Origin: Myxococcales bacterium
GTDB lineage: Bacteria > Myxococcota_A > UBA9160 > UBA4427
Assembly (NCBI GenBank): GCA_012960035.1
Contig: DUBZ01000086.1
Coordinates: forward strand, 18,739-82,738
Direction: 5' to 3'
Length of the DNA stretch: 64,000 nucleotides
A program made the position numbers and the translations under genes. Positions 28,022-38,847 of this stretch are shown piece after piece. Each line of letters starts with the position of its first letter. Within the stretch, counting starts at the first letter, position 1. The notes below the pieces were generated by a model, which did no database searches, was not told the origin of the DNA, and saw only the letters and a list, made by a program, of their open reading frames with translations.

Positions 28022-29392
28022 GTGAACGCGGAACCCGAAGTCGGCATCGTTGGAGAAGATCCTCGAGACGAGCTTGAGCGGGAACTATCGCTTTCGGACG
28101 CGGTGTTTCTCGTCGTCGCGTGTGTGATTGGCGCCGGTATCTTCTTTACGCCGGGACGTGTCGCCGAACTGATTCCCCATCCCTATTGGATCTTGGCAGC
28201 TTGGTTGTTTGGCGGCTTGCTTTCCCTCGCCGGCGCGCTCGCAAACGCCGAACTCGGCGCGATGTTTCCTCGAGCCGGTGGCAACTATGTTTACCTGCGA
28301 GAGGGCGTCCATCCGATCGCGGGGTTTCTCGTCGGCTGGCTTACTTTCTTTGCGATTTTCGCCGGCACGATCGCAGCGCTTGCTGCGATCGCGGCAGAGC
28401 AGATGGTCGCGTGGTGGGGGTTGTCAGAGTCCTGGGTGGTTCCGGTTGCAGTTGCGATTACGCTCGTATCGTCGGCGCTGAATATTCCGAGCGTTCGCTC
28501 TGGCGCCCGCGCCAACAATGTCGCGTCGATCTTCAAAATCGGAGCGCTGGTCGCCTTCTGTCTGATCGGGCCGATGATCGGGGGCGGAGATCTCGGTCGG
28601 CTTTCGCCCAGTTCTTTGCCCGATGCCATCGCGACTCCGACTCTGGTTGGCTTCGGGCTCGCGATGTCCCCCGTCTTGTTCAGCTACCTCGGATGGAATT
28701 CGTCGGTCTACGTCGCGAGCGAAATCAAGAATCCGGTCCGCAATTTGCCGATCTCGCTCTTCGGAGCTCTCGGGATCTGCACGGGCCTCTACCTGGCGCT
28801 CAACTGCCTCTATCTCTACGCCCTGCCAATCACGGAGCTCATCGGCATCAACGACGCCGGCGGCGCCACGGCGGAGGTGTTTTTTGGGTCGAGTGGAGCG
28901 ATGATCGTCGGGGGGATCGTCCTGGCGTCTGTGTTGGGGACGCTCAACGCCACCGTGCTGCTTGGCCCGCGGGTCGCGTATTCGATGGCGCTCGACGGCT
29001 TGTTCTTCGGGGGGGCCGAAAAAGTCAATCCCGCGTTTCGAACGCCGGTCGCGGCAATTTGGGTTCAGGCTGGGGTCACCATCGCGATCCTGATGCTGCT
29101 TCGAAATTTTCCCAGCGCCCTCGACTTTACGACGTTCGCCATATTGCTCGCTTCGATGGCCGACATCGTCGCGCTCTATCGTCTGCGCGTTCGCGAGCCG
29201 AATCGGCCGCGGCCGTACCGCGCCTGGGGCTATCCGTTCGTGCCGGGGCTGTACTTCGCGGCCACGCTGGCGATCTCGGGGGCGATGATCTGGGGGCGCC
29301 CGCTTGAGTGTCTGGTCGGGGCCTTGATGATTGCCGCCGGACTGCCTTTCTACTTCCTGTTCAAGAATCGCGGCGAACGCGAGAAGCCGTGA
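28022..29392 (+). CDS. APC-superfamily amino acid permease
   Basis: 456 residues from GTG 28022, with GGAG 5 bases upstream. It has 12 hydrophobic segments. Helix 1 contains the APC substrate-binding unwound motif VVACVIGAGIFFTPGRVAE (GAGIF). Helix 6 contains GFGLAMSPVLFSYLGWNSSVYVASEIKNPVRNLP. The C-terminal loop with RPRPYRAWGYPFVPGLY is typical of the LAT/APC (AdeC-YjeH-like) families. It probably imports or exchanges amino acids across the inner membrane; the substrate is not readable. It lies upstream of the aminotransferase-hom-thrC block but with an 81-base gap. Confidence 0.88.
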   Translation: MNAEPEVGIVGEDPRDELERELSLSDAVFLVVACVIGAGIFFTPGRVAELIPHPYWILAAWLFGGLLSLAGALANAELGAMFPRAGGNYVYLREGVHPIAGFLVGWLTFFAIFAGTIAALAAIAAEQMVAWWGLSESWVVPVAVAITLVSSALNIPSVRSGARANNVASIFKIGALVAFCLIGPMIGGGDLGRLSPSSLPDAIATPTLVGFGLAMSPVLFSYLGWNSSVYVASEIKNPVRNLPISLFGALGICTGLYLALNCLYLYALPITELIGINDAGGATAEVFFGSSGAMIVGGIVLASVLGTLNATVLLGPRVAYSMALDGLFFGGAEKVNPAFRTPVAAIWVQAGVTIAILMLLRNFPSALDFTTFAILLASMADIVALYRLRVREPNRPRPYRAWGYPFVPGLYFAATLAISGAMIWGRPLECLVGALMIAAGLPFYFLFKNRGEREKP

Positions 29393-29473
29393 TTCACCCG
29401 CCGCCGGGCGCTTCCACGATGGGGCGGGGTCCGGTAAGCTCGCGTCGAACTTCGTATTTTTGGACCCGAGACC

Positions 29474-30679
29474 ATGACCAAAGAGTTTCGTCACGACTTC
29501 GACAAACTGAAGCGGCTCCCGCCCTATAGCCTGGGGGAGGTGATCGCGCTGATGCGCGCTGCGCGTCGAGCGGGTGAGGACATTGTCGATCTCGGGATGG
29601 GCAATCCCGACATGCCGAGTCCGCCTCACGTGGTCGACAAGATCGCAGAAGCAGCGCTGAACCCGAAGAACCATCGCTATTCCGAGTCGCGCGGCATTCC
29701 GAATTTGCGCGCCTCGATTACCGAATGGTACGACCGAAGGCATGGGGTCAAGCTCGACCCCGACGGTGAAGCGATCGCGGTGATCGGCGCGAAAGAGGGA
29801 TTCTCCCATTTTGTTTTGATGACGGTGGGTCCGGGTGACGTCGTATTGTGTCAGGACCCGGCGTATCCCATTCATCAGTACTCCGTGATTATCGCGGGTG
29901 GCGACTTGCGCTCGGTGCCGCTCACGGAAGACACCGACTTCATCGACAACCTCAACATCGCGATCAAGCGCACCTGGCCGAAGCCCAAGGTGTTGGTGAT
30001 TTCGTTTCCTGCAAACCCGACGACCCAGGTCGTCGACCTCGCCTTCTTCGAACGTATTATCGCGTTCGCAAAAGAAAACGACTTGATGGTGCTGCACGAC
30101 TTCGCGTATGCAGAAATCGCCTTCGACGGATACAAGCCCCCGAGCATTCTCGAAGTGCCGGGCGCCATGGACGTTGCGATCGAATTTACGTCGCTATCGA
30201 AGAGTCATTCGCTCGCGGGTTGGCGCGTCGGTTTTGCATGCGGCAACCGCGAAATGGTTGGCGCCCTCGCTCGCATCAAGAGTTATCTCGACTACGGCAT
30301 GCCGCAGGCGATTCAGATCGGTGCGATCAGTGCGCTGCGCGGACCGCAAGACGTCGTCGATCGGAACGTTCAGGAATACAAAGAACGACGCGACGCATTG
30401 ATCGATGGCCTCGGTCAACCGGGGGAGGGCATGTGGAAGATCGATAAGCCCCTCGGCACGATGTTCGTTTGGGCCAAGATCCCGGAACGCTTCGTGCATT
30501 TGGGCTCACTCGAGTTTTCGAAAATGCTTTTAAAAGAAGCGAAGGTCGCGGTGTCTGCGGGCATTGGCTTCGGGGAGACTGGGGAGGGCCATGTGCGCTT
30601 TGCCCTGGTCGAAAATAAACATCGCATCCGCCAGGCGGTTCGGGGCATTCGGTCTTTCTTGCGCGAATTCGAGCAATAA
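29474..30679 (+). CDS. alaC: Class I aminotransferase, AlaC/LL-DAP-aminotransferase-like
   Basis: 401 residues. PLP residues visible: Lys243 in [18 protein letters not shown], Asp209 and Tyr212 ([13 protein letters not shown]), NPTTQVVD with the Asn, and Arg in GHVRFALVE. The opening [33 protein letters not shown] is characteristic of the AlaC (alanine/glutamate) group, which is also near the methionine/DAP aminotransferases. In many proteobacteria this gene precedes hom and thrC, as here (80 bases before hom), so it may serve aspartate-family metabolism. The exact amino donor is not certain. Confidence 0.88.
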   Translation: MTKEFRHDFDKLKRLPPYSLGEVIALMRAARRAGEDIVDLGMGNPDMPSPPHVVDKIAEAALNPKNHRYSESRGIPNLRASITEWYDRRHGVKLDPDGEAIAVIGAKEGFSHFVLMTVGPGDVVLCQDPAYPIHQYSVIIAGGDLRSVPLTEDTDFIDNLNIAIKRTWPKPKVLVISFPANPTTQVVDLAFFERIIAFAKENDLMVLHDFAYAEIAFDGYKPPSILEVPGAMDVAIEFTSLSKSHSLAGWRVGFACGNREMVGALARIKSYLDYGMPQAIQIGAISALRGPQDVVDRNVQEYKERRDALIDGLGQPGEGMWKIDKPLGTMFVWAKIPERFVHLGSLEFSKMLLKEAKVAVSAGIGFGETGEGHVRFALVENKHRIRQAVRGIRSFLREFEQ

Positions 30680-30759
30680 ACGCTGCACGACAGGCCCGAG
30701 CGAGCCAATCAACTTTCTAGCAACGACTGAAACATCTCAAGCAAAGGTGGCGCGACAAC

Positions 30760-32091
30760 ATGGCGAGTGAAGGGGTAGGCGTAGGATTGGTTGGTTTCGG
30801 AACCATTGGAGCAGGTGTGGCCAAAGTTCTGATTCAGAACGCAGACGTGATTGAAGCGCGGCTTGGTTTCCCGCTTCGGCTCACGCGCATCGCCGACCTC
30901 GACCTCGACACAGACCGCGGTATCGACGTCAGTGGCATTCGCTTTGACGCCGATGGACAAGGCCTGCTTGCCGACCCCGAAGTCGACATCGTGATCGAGT
31001 TGGTCGGTGGCTACGACTTCGCGCGAAAGCTTTGCCTCGATGCGATCGGCAACGGCAAGCATGTTGTGACGGCCAACAAGGCATTGCTTGCGGTGCACGG
31101 CGACGAGATCTTCGCCGCCGCGCGAGACGCCAAGGTCGACGTCGCTTTCGAAGCGGCGGTGGCGGGCGGGATCCCGGTGCTGCGCGCAATCCGCGAAGGC
31201 CTTGCCGCGAATCGGATCGTGAGCGTCTACGGCATCTTGAATGGCACCACGAACTTCGTGCTCACCGAAATGGAACGCACGGGTGCAGACTTCGAAGTCG
31301 TTCTCAAGCAGGCCCAAGAATTGGGGTACGCCGAGGCGGACCCCACGTTCGACGTCGAAGGCGTCGATGCCGCCCACAAGCTTGCGCTTCTGACCTCGAT
31401 GGCATTCGGCTCAACATTGGACTTCAAGTCGATCCCGACCGAAGGCATCCGCGGGCTTTTGCCCCTGGACTTCGAGGCGGCAGATGAAGCGGGTTACCGC
31501 ATCAAGTTGCTCGGCATCGCGAAGGGACGCACCGAAGCCAATGGCGAAGAAGTGATCGAGTCGCGGGTTCATCCCACACTGATCCCGAAGGATAGCCTGC
31601 TTGCCAACGTCGGTGGTGCCATGAACGCCGTCGCGGTCCGCGGAGACGCGGTCGGACCGACCCTCTACTACGGAGCTGGCGCGGGCGAGATGCCGACCGC
31701 GAGTGCTGTCGTGGGTGACCTGATGGAAATCGCACGCGAAATACATCGCGGCTCTTCCCGGCGAGTGGCGCCACTCGGCACGCCCGAAGCCTCGCTGAAA
31801 ACGAAGGCGCTTCGGAATCTTGGAGACCTCGTGTCGCGCTACTACGTGCGGATCGAGGCGGTCGATCGTCCCGGTGTGCTCGCGCGAATTGCAGGGGCCT
31901 TGGGTGAGCATGGCGTCGGGATCGAGTCCATTACCCAGCGCGCTGCAGAGACTGGCGAGGCATCGGTCCCTGTGATTCTCTGGACCCACGAAGTCAAAGA
32001 AAGTGCCGTGCGCGATGCGTTGGCGGACATCGACGCCCTCGTGGACGTCACCGAGCGATCGAGCCTCATTCGCATCGAAGAGGATCTCTAA
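30760..32091 (+). CDS. hom: Homoserine dehydrogenase
   Basis: 443 residues. The Rossmann motif [13 protein letters not shown] is near the N-terminus. [16 protein letters not shown] and [17 protein letters not shown] are catalytic-region blocks, with [15 protein letters not shown] and [22 protein letters not shown] matching the homoserine-binding lid. A C-terminal ACT domain (about 365-440, [30 protein letters not shown]) suggests threonine feedback. It reduces aspartate semialdehyde to homoserine. One base separates its stop from the thrC ATG. Confidence 0.97.
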   Translation: MASEGVGVGLVGFGTIGAGVAKVLIQNADVIEARLGFPLRLTRIADLDLDTDRGIDVSGIRFDADGQGLLADPEVDIVIELVGGYDFARKLCLDAIGNGKHVVTANKALLAVHGDEIFAAARDAKVDVAFEAAVAGGIPVLRAIREGLAANRIVSVYGILNGTTNFVLTEMERTGADFEVVLKQAQELGYAEADPTFDVEGVDAAHKLALLTSMAFGSTLDFKSIPTEGIRGLLPLDFEAADEAGYRIKLLGIAKGRTEANGEEVIESRVHPTLIPKDSLLANVGGAMNAVAVRGDAVGPTLYYGAGAGEMPTASAVVGDLMEIAREIHRGSSRRVAPLGTPEASLKTKALRNLGDLVSRYYVRIEAVDRPGVLARIAGALGEHGVGIESITQRAAETGEASVPVILWTHEVKESAVRDALADIDALVDVTERSSLIRIEEDL

Positions 32092-32092
32092 G

Positions 32093-33451
32093 ATGAATCC
32101 CGGTACCGAAAAGCCACACTACCGAGCTTGGTTCGAAAGCCTCGACGACAGTGAAGAGCGCTACGGCCTCGACGAAATCGTCTACACCGACCGCAACGGC
32201 GGGCTCCTCCAAGTCGTGCACGACATGGAAGAGCTGAAGAAGAGCAGCGCAGCCGAATGGAAGAGCTTGTTTGCGAGCCGCCGCGGTGGCAGCCAATGGC
32301 CTTACGGCTCGGGCGTGTGGTGCATGAAAGAATGGATCCTGCCCGAAATTCACAGCGACAACGTGGTTTCGATGTACGAGGGAAACACCAACTTGTTCTG
32401 GGCAGAACGCTTCGGCCGCGAACTGGGTGTCGAGGATCTTTGGCTCAAGCTCTGCGGCAACTCGCACACCGGCTCATTTAAAGACCTCGGCATGACGGTG
32501 CTCGTTTCGATGGTGAAGGAACTGATCGAGCGTGGTGAGGATATTCCCGCAGTTGCGTGCGCGTCGACGGGGGACACCTCGGCCGCACTCGCTGCGTACG
32601 CCGCCGCCGCGGGCATTCCGTCGGTGGTTTTCTTGCCCAAGGGAAAGATCTCGATGGCGCAGCTCATTCAGCCTGTCGCGAACGGTGCCATGGTGTTTGC
32701 TCTGGACACCGACTTCGATGGCTGCATGGAGCTCGTGCGTCAAGTGGCCGAGAAGGACGGTGTCTACCTCGCGAACAGTATGAACAGCTTGCGGGTTGAA
32801 GGTCAAAAGACGATTGCGATCGAAATCGTTCAGCAGTTCGAGTGGGAAGTGCCGGACTGGCTCGTGATCCCCGGTGGCAACCTCGGCAACGTATCTGCAT
32901 TGGCGAAGGGCTTGGACATGATGTTCGAGATGGGCCTCATTAATCGCCGTCCGCGCATTTGCCTCGCTCAAGCAGAGTCGGCCAACCCGCTCTACTTGTC
33001 CTACCTGAAAGACTTTGAAGTCTTCGAACCCATTGCGGCACGTGCGACCGTGGCTTCGGCCATTCAAATCGGCAACCCGGTTTCGGTCAAAAAGGCGATC
33101 GACGCGCTGCGCCGGTACGACGGCGTCGTCGAGCAGGCGAGCGAAGCCGAAATCATGGAAGCGTGCGCGCGGGCGGATCGAACGGGTTTGTTTAATTGTC
33201 CCCACACCGGCGTCGCCATCGCGGCGACTACGAAGTTGGTCGAGCGGGGGTTGATCAAGTCGAGCGACAGGGTGGTGGTGATCTCAACCGCTCATGGGCT
33301 CAAGTTCGTGGACTTTAAATTGAACTATCACAACATGACCGTCGCGGACATGGTCCCCGATCATCCGAACCCGCCGATCGAATTGCCCGCCGACTACCAA
33401 CAGGTACGCGACCGGATGCTCAGCGAGATCGACCGCCGCGCGAAAACGTAA
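32093..33451 (+). CDS. thrC: Threonine synthase
   Basis: 452 residues from ATG 32093. The PLP lysine is Lys130 in [13 protein letters not shown]. The nucleotide-like phosphate loop is [46 protein letters not shown] and [13 protein letters not shown] complete the pattern. It converts O-phospho-L-homoserine to threonine. The N-terminal ~75 residues extend beyond the core, as in several bacterial long ThrC forms. No thrB is in the window. Confidence 0.95.
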   Translation: MNPGTEKPHYRAWFESLDDSEERYGLDEIVYTDRNGGLLQVVHDMEELKKSSAAEWKSLFASRRGGSQWPYGSGVWCMKEWILPEIHSDNVVSMYEGNTNLFWAERFGRELGVEDLWLKLCGNSHTGSFKDLGMTVLVSMVKELIERGEDIPAVACASTGDTSAALAAYAAAAGIPSVVFLPKGKISMAQLIQPVANGAMVFALDTDFDGCMELVRQVAEKDGVYLANSMNSLRVEGQKTIAIEIVQQFEWEVPDWLVIPGGNLGNVSALAKGLDMMFEMGLINRRPRICLAQAESANPLYLSYLKDFEVFEPIAARATVASAIQIGNPVSVKKAIDALRRYDGVVEQASEAEIMEACARADRTGLFNCPHTGVAIAATTKLVERGLIKSSDRVVVISTAHGLKFVDFKLNYHNMTVADMVPDHPNPPIELPADYQQVRDRMLSEIDRRAKT

Positions 33452-33518
33452 TTTTTCGGCCTGCGGAATTTCAAAATTAGAACGCGCCGATCGAATTCGA
33501 GGAGGGAAGGCTGACTTC

Positions 33519-34118
33519 ATGTTTACTGGAATCGTCGAGTCTGTCGGTGTCGTCTTGTCCGCGGAGCCCCAGGGGGACGGACGGCAATTCAGGGTTCGCT
33601 GCGCCGATGTTGTTGAGGGCGTTCGCCTAGGCGACAGCATTGCGTTCAATGGAACCTGTTTGACCGTGACCGAGCTTCAAGGCGACGAAATCTCTTTCGA
33701 TGCGGTGCGCGAAACCATCGATTGCACGGGGCTTGGCGACGTGACCGCTGGCGAGCGCATCAATTTGGAACGGGCGATGCGCGCCGATGCGCGGCTCGAT
33801 GGCCATATTGTGCAAGGGCACGTCGATGGGGTCGGAAAAGTAGTCGAACTCAAGCGCCGAGATGACGATGTCGAACTACATATTGACTGTGCAGAAGACG
33901 TTGCAGGCCTGTTGGTCGACAAGGGATCTGTAACGGTTCAGGGGGTGTCACTCACTGTGGTTGCTGTGAGCAACGCGGGGTTTTACGTGGCATTGATCCC
34001 CCACACGCTCGAGGTGACAACCCTCGGAACTCTCGAACCGGGCGACCTAGTCAACCTCGAAGTCGACATACTAGGCAAATACGTTGCGCGCTATCTCGAA
34101 CGGCGCGGTGCAATTTAG
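33519..34118 (+). CDS. ribE: Riboflavin synthase alpha chain
   Basis: 199 residues beginning MFTGIVE. Two homologous lumazine-binding halves each carry a G-D-S-I-A-F-N-G-T-C-L-T-V (residues ~36-51) or K-G-S-V-T-V-Q-G-V-S-L-T-V (about 131-144) motif. It joins two dimethyl-ribityllumazine molecules into riboflavin. GGAGG is upstream. No other rib genes and no FMN riboswitch are seen in the short gap before it. Confidence 0.95.
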   Translation: MFTGIVESVGVVLSAEPQGDGRQFRVRCADVVEGVRLGDSIAFNGTCLTVTELQGDEISFDAVRETIDCTGLGDVTAGERINLERAMRADARLDGHIVQGHVDGVGKVVELKRRDDDVELHIDCAEDVAGLLVDKGSVTVQGVSLTVVAVSNAGFYVALIPHTLEVTTLGTLEPGDLVNLEVDILGKYVARYLERRGAI

Positions 34119-34233
34119 TCAAACAGCGAGTTCGAGGTGACTGCAGAAATCGGTTGGGCGTGGAAGACCGCTCCCGCCAATTCTGGATGACGCGCGGGTT
34201 TGCGCCGTGCGTATCTGAGGTTTAGATCCGACG

Positions 34234-37026
34234 ATGTTTCATGGATTAATTACGCTGGCCCTTGGCGCCGCTGCTGCGCTCCCCACCGGCAACGGTTGGC
34301 AAACCGTGCTCGACGAAGTGGCCCCCTCGGTTGTGGTCATGCGCGTGAACGCACCGCGCTCCTTCGACACCAACGCGACTGGATACATGACGGCGACGGG
34401 CTTCGTGGTCGACGCCGAGCGAGGGATTCTGCTCACCAATCGGCACGTGGTGACCCCGGGCCCTGTGGTTTCAGAAGCGGTCTTTCTCAACAACGAAGAA
34501 GTTGACGTTCACGCGGTTTATCGCGACCCGGTCCACGACTTCGGCTTCTACCGCTTCGACCCGAGCGACGTTCGGTTCATGGACGTGAAGCCCCTGCACT
34601 TGGCTCCCGAAAAAGCCAAGGTTGGCGTCGAGATCCGGGTGGTCGGAAACGATGCCGGTGAAAAGCTTGCGTTTCTTTCGGGCACGCTTGCGCGACTCGA
34701 CCGAGACGCGCCTTCTTATGGACGCAGCGGTTACAACGACTTCAACACCTTTTACATTCAAGCGGCGTCCAGCACGTCAGGTGGCTCGTCGGGCTCTCCG
34801 GTTGTCGATCTCGGTGGAAATGTAATTGCACTCAATGCCGGCGGTTCGCGATCGGCGGCTTCGAGCTTTTATCTTCCGCTCGACCGCGCTGTGCGTGCAC
34901 TCAAGTTGATTCAGAAGGGCGAGCCCGTACCGCGCGGCACCCTGCAGACAACCTTGAATTACTTGCCCTACGACGAAGTGCGGCGCTTGGGGCTTCAGTC
35001 AGAGACCGAGGCTGAGGTCCGACGACGCTTTCCCGAAGGCACCGGGATGATCGTCGTGAGGGACAATGTTCCCGAAGGCCCAGCGGACGGGAAGCTTGAA
35101 CCGGGCGACATCGTCGTCCGTCTCAACGGCGAGCACGTTACCTCGTTCATTCCGATCGAAGCGGTACTCGACGACAGTGTCGGTGAGATTGTGACGCTTG
35201 AAATCGAGCGCGGCGGTGAGCCGATGACCCTCGAATTCGTGGTCGACGACCTTCATGCGATCTTGCCTTCATCCTACCTCGAATACGGCAACGGGATTCT
35301 CAACGAGGTTTCTTACATGCAAGCGCGCAACCACTCGGTACCGACGGGTGGGGTGTACGTGTCGTCTCCGGGCTATTCGCTCGGGAAGGCCCGCATCGCG
35401 TCGGGCTCGGTGATTACCGAAGTCGATGGTGTCGATGTTCCGACGCTCCAGGATTTTGAGCGAGAGATGGCGTCAAAGGCCGACGGCGCGCGGGTTCCGC
35501 TGCGCTATCACCGGCTCCACAACCCACGAACAAGCGCGGTAGGGATCGTCCGCGTCGATCGTCGTTGGTTCACCATGCAGCACTGCGTGCGCAACGATTC
35601 AATCGGCAAGTGGCCGTGCACGCCTTCGCAAGAGCCCCCGGCGCCTGAGCTTCCGAAGCCCGCAACCACGCGGTTTAGTGAAAACGGGGATCGCGCACTT
35701 CGCGAGCTTGCCCCTTCGATCGCGATGGTCGAGTTCGACATCCCGTACCGCCTCGACGGTGTTCACGGCGAAAGTTTTCAAGGTGCTGGTCTTGTCGTTG
35801 ACGCCAAGTTGGGGCTTGTCGTCGTGGATCGCGAGACCGTGCCGATCGCGATGGGCGATGTCACTGTGACGTTCGGTGGCTCGGTTAAAGTTTCTGGCGA
35901 AGTGGTCTACCTGCATCCTGAGCACAACATCGCAGTCGTGCGCTACGACCCGCGCCTGGTAGGGGACACGCCGATTCGCGAAGCCGAACTCCGACCCAAA
36001 TCGTTGGCCGCGGGCGACGACATCTGGATGGTCGGTTTGAGCATGCGGAAGAAGCTGATTTCGAGAAAAACCGAAATTGCTGGCCTCGAACCGGTTCGAT
36101 TGACGCTCACCTATCCGCCTCGCTTCCGGGAGCGCAACCTGGAGGGTTATTCGATCAACGATTCGACGTCCACTGTCGGTGGCGTCTTGGCCGACGGGAA
36201 AGGCCGGGTGCACGCACTGTGGGTTTCGTACTCGACTGGCCACGGCAAAGACATGCGACAGTTCTTTGTCGGGATTCCGATCGAACGCGTGATCGAGATC
36301 GTCGAGCCGCTGCGCAATGGCAACTTCGTAAAATGGCGAAGCCTCGGCGTTGAACTTGGCCCCGTCAATATTGCGGACGCGCGCGATCGCGGCCTGTCGG
36401 ATGTGCGTGCTGCGCGAATCGAAGCCAAGATGCCGTCGGCCGCCCGCGTGCTTTCCGTTGTCCGCCAAAGCTTCAATAGTCCCGCGCGGAAACTTCTGGA
36501 AGAGGGTGACTTGTTGCTCGAAATCGATGGCAAGTCGATCACCTCCTACCCCCAGATCGAGCGTGCATCACAGGCCGCTCTGGTGAAGCTGCGGATCTTG
36601 CGCGACGGAGAAGAAATTGAGCTCACGGTTCCGACCCAACTGATGAGCGGAGCCGGGACCGAACGCGCGCTGCTCTGGGCGGGTACTTTGCTTCAGAGAC
36701 CGCCGCCCGCGATCTCGACCCAACGCAAGCTGCCTCGCTTGGGCGTCTACGTATCGCGTTTTTGGTACGGCTCACCGGCCAATCGCTATGGCTTGCGAGC
36801 GACTCGGCGCATCCTCGAAATTGACGGCAAGCCGACTCCAAACCTCGACGCGTTTCTCGAAGCCGTTTCGTCGACGCCAGATCGCGGCTCGGTGCGCATC
36901 AAGGCCGTGGATCTAGATGGCGCGATCGAAGTCACGACACTCAAGCTCGACTTGGAATTTTGGCCGACTTATGAGCTGGTGCGCGACGCGGATGGCTGGC
37001 ACCGCAGGCCCGTTGCAACGAAGTAG
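34234..37026 (+). CDS. Tandem HtrA-like serine protease, Nma111/DEG7-like
   Basis: 930 residues. A short hydrophobic start (1-20) may be a signal peptide. Domain 1 is an intact trypsin-like protease with His71 (LLTNRHVV), Asp102 (HDFGFYRFDP) and Ser186 (STSGGSSGSPVVD). A PDZ domain follows (about 265-340, GPADGKLEPGDIVVRLNGEHV), then a second PDZ-like part. Domain 2 (about 490-670) keeps the fold but not the triad: the His block reads VVVDRETVP and the Ser block reads NDSTSTVGGVLAD. Two more PDZ-like segments lie near 740-790 and 840-900. This two-protease, second-one-dead plan is that of yeast Nma111 and plant DEG7. A role in envelope or cytoplasmic protein quality control is likely. Confidence 0.82.
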   Translation: MFHGLITLALGAAAALPTGNGWQTVLDEVAPSVVVMRVNAPRSFDTNATGYMTATGFVVDAERGILLTNRHVVTPGPVVSEAVFLNNEEVDVHAVYRDPVHDFGFYRFDPSDVRFMDVKPLHLAPEKAKVGVEIRVVGNDAGEKLAFLSGTLARLDRDAPSYGRSGYNDFNTFYIQAASSTSGGSSGSPVVDLGGNVIALNAGGSRSAASSFYLPLDRAVRALKLIQKGEPVPRGTLQTTLNYLPYDEVRRLGLQSETEAEVRRRFPEGTGMIVVRDNVPEGPADGKLEPGDIVVRLNGEHVTSFIPIEAVLDDSVGEIVTLEIERGGEPMTLEFVVDDLHAILPSSYLEYGNGILNEVSYMQARNHSVPTGGVYVSSPGYSLGKARIASGSVITEVDGVDVPTLQDFEREMASKADGARVPLRYHRLHNPRTSAVGIVRVDRRWFTMQHCVRNDSIGKWPCTPSQEPPAPELPKPATTRFSENGDRALRELAPSIAMVEFDIPYRLDGVHGESFQGAGLVVDAKLGLVVVDRETVPIAMGDVTVTFGGSVKVSGEVVYLHPEHNIAVVRYDPRLVGDTPIREAELRPKSLAAGDDIWMVGLSMRKKLISRKTEIAGLEPVRLTLTYPPRFRERNLEGYSINDSTSTVGGVLADGKGRVHALWVSYSTGHGKDMRQFFVGIPIERVIEIVEPLRNGNFVKWRSLGVELGPVNIADARDRGLSDVRAARIEAKMPSAARVLSVVRQSFNSPARKLLEEGDLLLEIDGKSITSYPQIERASQAALVKLRILRDGEEIELTVPTQLMSGAGTERALLWAGTLLQRPPPAISTQRKLPRLGVYVSRFWYGSPANRYGLRATRRILEIDGKPTPNLDAFLEAVSSTPDRGSVRIKAVDLDGAIEVTTLKLDLEFWPTYELVRDADGWHRRPVATK

Positions 37027-37044
37027 TCGGGGCCCTTCGCGCCG

Positions 37045-38418
37045 CTAGAGCAGGTGATCCATTAGCAAGCTGGCGATGCCGAGAAACGCAAAGAAGCCAA
37101 ATGCGTCGGTGAAGAACGTGACAACGACGCCCGCGCCAAGTGCCGGGTCTTGACCGAGGGCTTTGAGGGCGAGGGGAACGCTCGCACCCAGTAGGCCGGC
37201 GACTGCCATGGTGCTCACCATCGCGACAAAGATCACGATGCCCAGCACGGGATTGCCGTGCCAGAGCGTCGTGATCCCCGCGCTTGCGAGGCCCGTGACA
37301 GCGCCGAGAATGAGGCCGACCAAGCACTCTTTGCCCACTGCGCGTAGGCCACTCGAAAATTCGATCTCGCCAAGGGCGATGGCCCGGGTGATGACCGTAA
37401 GCGTCTGAATCCCACCGTTGCCCCCCATGCCGGCGACCACCGGCAGCAGCACCGCGAGGGCAACTAGGCCTTCGATCTCCTCTTGAAACAAACCCACCAC
37501 CCAGGCTGCGGCAAATGCAGTGCCGAGGTTGGCGAGCATCCAAGGCAGTCGCTTCCGAACCGACAGGGAAGGCTTTGTGAAGACGCGATCTTCTTCCGAG
37601 AGACCGGCGAGGTGATACATGTCCTCGGTCGCCTCTTCGGTAATGACATCAATTACATCATCGACCGTGATTACACCCAACAGAGTTCGGTCTACATCGA
37701 TGACTGGGATCGCGAGCAAGTCGTAACGCGCGACGAGGCGCGCAACTTCTTCCTGGTCGGCTTCAGGCGGGGTGCTGATCGCTTCGCGTATCATCATGTC
37801 GTGACAGGGGCGATCGGGCGGGGCGGCGACGAGACGTCGAATCGGCACGACTCCTTGCAAGCGCTTTTCTTCGTCGATCACGTATAGATTGAAGACCGAT
37901 TCATCGAGGTCGCCCCGGGCGCGGATCGAATCGATCGCTTCTTGCGCGGTCATCTTTTCGTCGAGGGCGAGATACGTGGTCGTCATCGCACGACCGGCGC
38001 TGCTCGCGGGATAGATTTCCGCCTTGCGAAGTTCAATTTGAACAGAGTCGGGGAGCAACGTTCGAACGGCGTCGCGGCGGTCTTCGGGAATGCCTTCAAT
38101 CAACTCGAGCATGTCGTCGAGTTCGACGCGACACAGCAAGTCGACGAGCCGCGTATCGGAAACGGTTTCAAAAACTTGCGGGAGTAGTTCGGGTGGGAGT
38201 TGCTTGAGCATCGCCGCGGCGCGGTGATGCTTGAAGAGCAAGTCGATGACCGTGCGAATTTCGTCCGGCGTGAGGTCGGCGAGCAGGGGACCGAGGTCGG
38301 CCGGGTGGACCTTCTCGAGCATCCGTTCAACCCGGATGTGGACTCCGCTGGCGAGTAGGCGACGCAGGATTCGTGTCGTGATGACGGGGGGGGTCTGTGC
38401 GGGTGAGGGGGTCGCCAT
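37045..38418 (-). CDS. mgtE: MgtE-type magnesium transporter
   Basis: About 457 residues from ATG 38418, which has AGGA 9 bases upstream; an ATG at 38427 abuts that site. The N-terminal superhelical domain (about 20-130, HPADLGPLLADL, RLVDLLCRVELDDMLELI) is followed by two CBS domains (about 130-255, ending VITVDDVIDVITEEATEDMYHLAGL). Five membrane helices follow, with the pore signature LLPVVAGMGGNGGIQTLTVITRAIALGEI. It imports Mg2+ and is gated by Mg2+ binding to the cytosolic domains. It is convergent with the protease gene. Confidence 0.95.
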   Translation of the reverse strand: MATPSPAQTPPVITTRILRRLLASGVHIRVERMLEKVHPADLGPLLADLTPDEIRTVIDLLFKHHRAAAMLKQLPPELLPQVFETVSDTRLVDLLCRVELDDMLELIEGIPEDRRDAVRTLLPDSVQIELRKAEIYPASSAGRAMTTTYLALDEKMTAQEAIDSIRARGDLDESVFNLYVIDEEKRLQGVVPIRRLVAAPPDRPCHDMMIREAISTPPEADQEEVARLVARYDLLAIPVIDVDRTLLGVITVDDVIDVITEEATEDMYHLAGLSEEDRVFTKPSLSVRKRLPWMLANLGTAFAAAWVVGLFQEEIEGLVALAVLLPVVAGMGGNGGIQTLTVITRAIALGEIEFSSGLRAVGKECLVGLILGAVTGLASAGITTLWHGNPVLGIVIFVAMVSTMAVAGLLGASVPLALKALGQDPALGAGVVVTFFTDAFGFFAFLGIASLLMDHLL

Positions 38419-38847
38419 GGTTTGCATTCCTCGCCATGTGCTGGCCGACGGGGAGCGGGGACTCGGGGTGCAGCCCCGCCCTCAGGTCGGAGGGCAAGCG
38501 ATCGTGATTCTAAGGGCACGCGACGTGCGCGCTGGGAGTCTTGGACTTGATGCGGTCATTGATTCGAATCCAGTCGTTACCGCAGATTCCCCGATTGAGC
38601 GAGTCCTAGTAGGGATAGGGGGCCTTAGGCGACTCGAACCGGGCAATGTTCGGGGCTAGGCCGCGAAGAAACCTGCACCTATTTCTGAATGTTTACGGTC
38701 TGGGTGTTAATTAAAACGCCTGAGTTGCCGATGAGATGCACATCGCTGTCATGCGAAAAAGACACGGCGCGTGCATTCGGCGCGAGAAACTTGGGGGAAA
38801 TGATGGGCAGATCGACGGTACGCGGCATAGAAATGGCTGGAGTCCGA
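38419..38847. other. Gap between mgtE and the HPrK-like gene
   Basis: No gene is supported. The part next to mgtE is GC-rich with short repeats of GGGG/CCCC and may fold, but I see no M-box pattern. An open frame from 38689 joins the next gene but its first ~53 codons look non-coding. Confidence 0.4.

Noticed and set aside
28424..30097. 557-codon minus-strand frame across the permease and aminotransferase genes
   Set aside because: Both sense genes are clear family members. The antisense frame is low complexity in Arg, Asp and Glu.
38540..38660. Possible tRNA (GATTCGAATCC-like motif)
   Set aside because: TTCGAA is only a palindrome here; no acceptor, D or anticodon stem can be drawn around it.
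38419..38690. M-box magnesium riboswitch before mgtE
   Set aside because: I looked for the conserved M-box core on the minus strand and did not find it.
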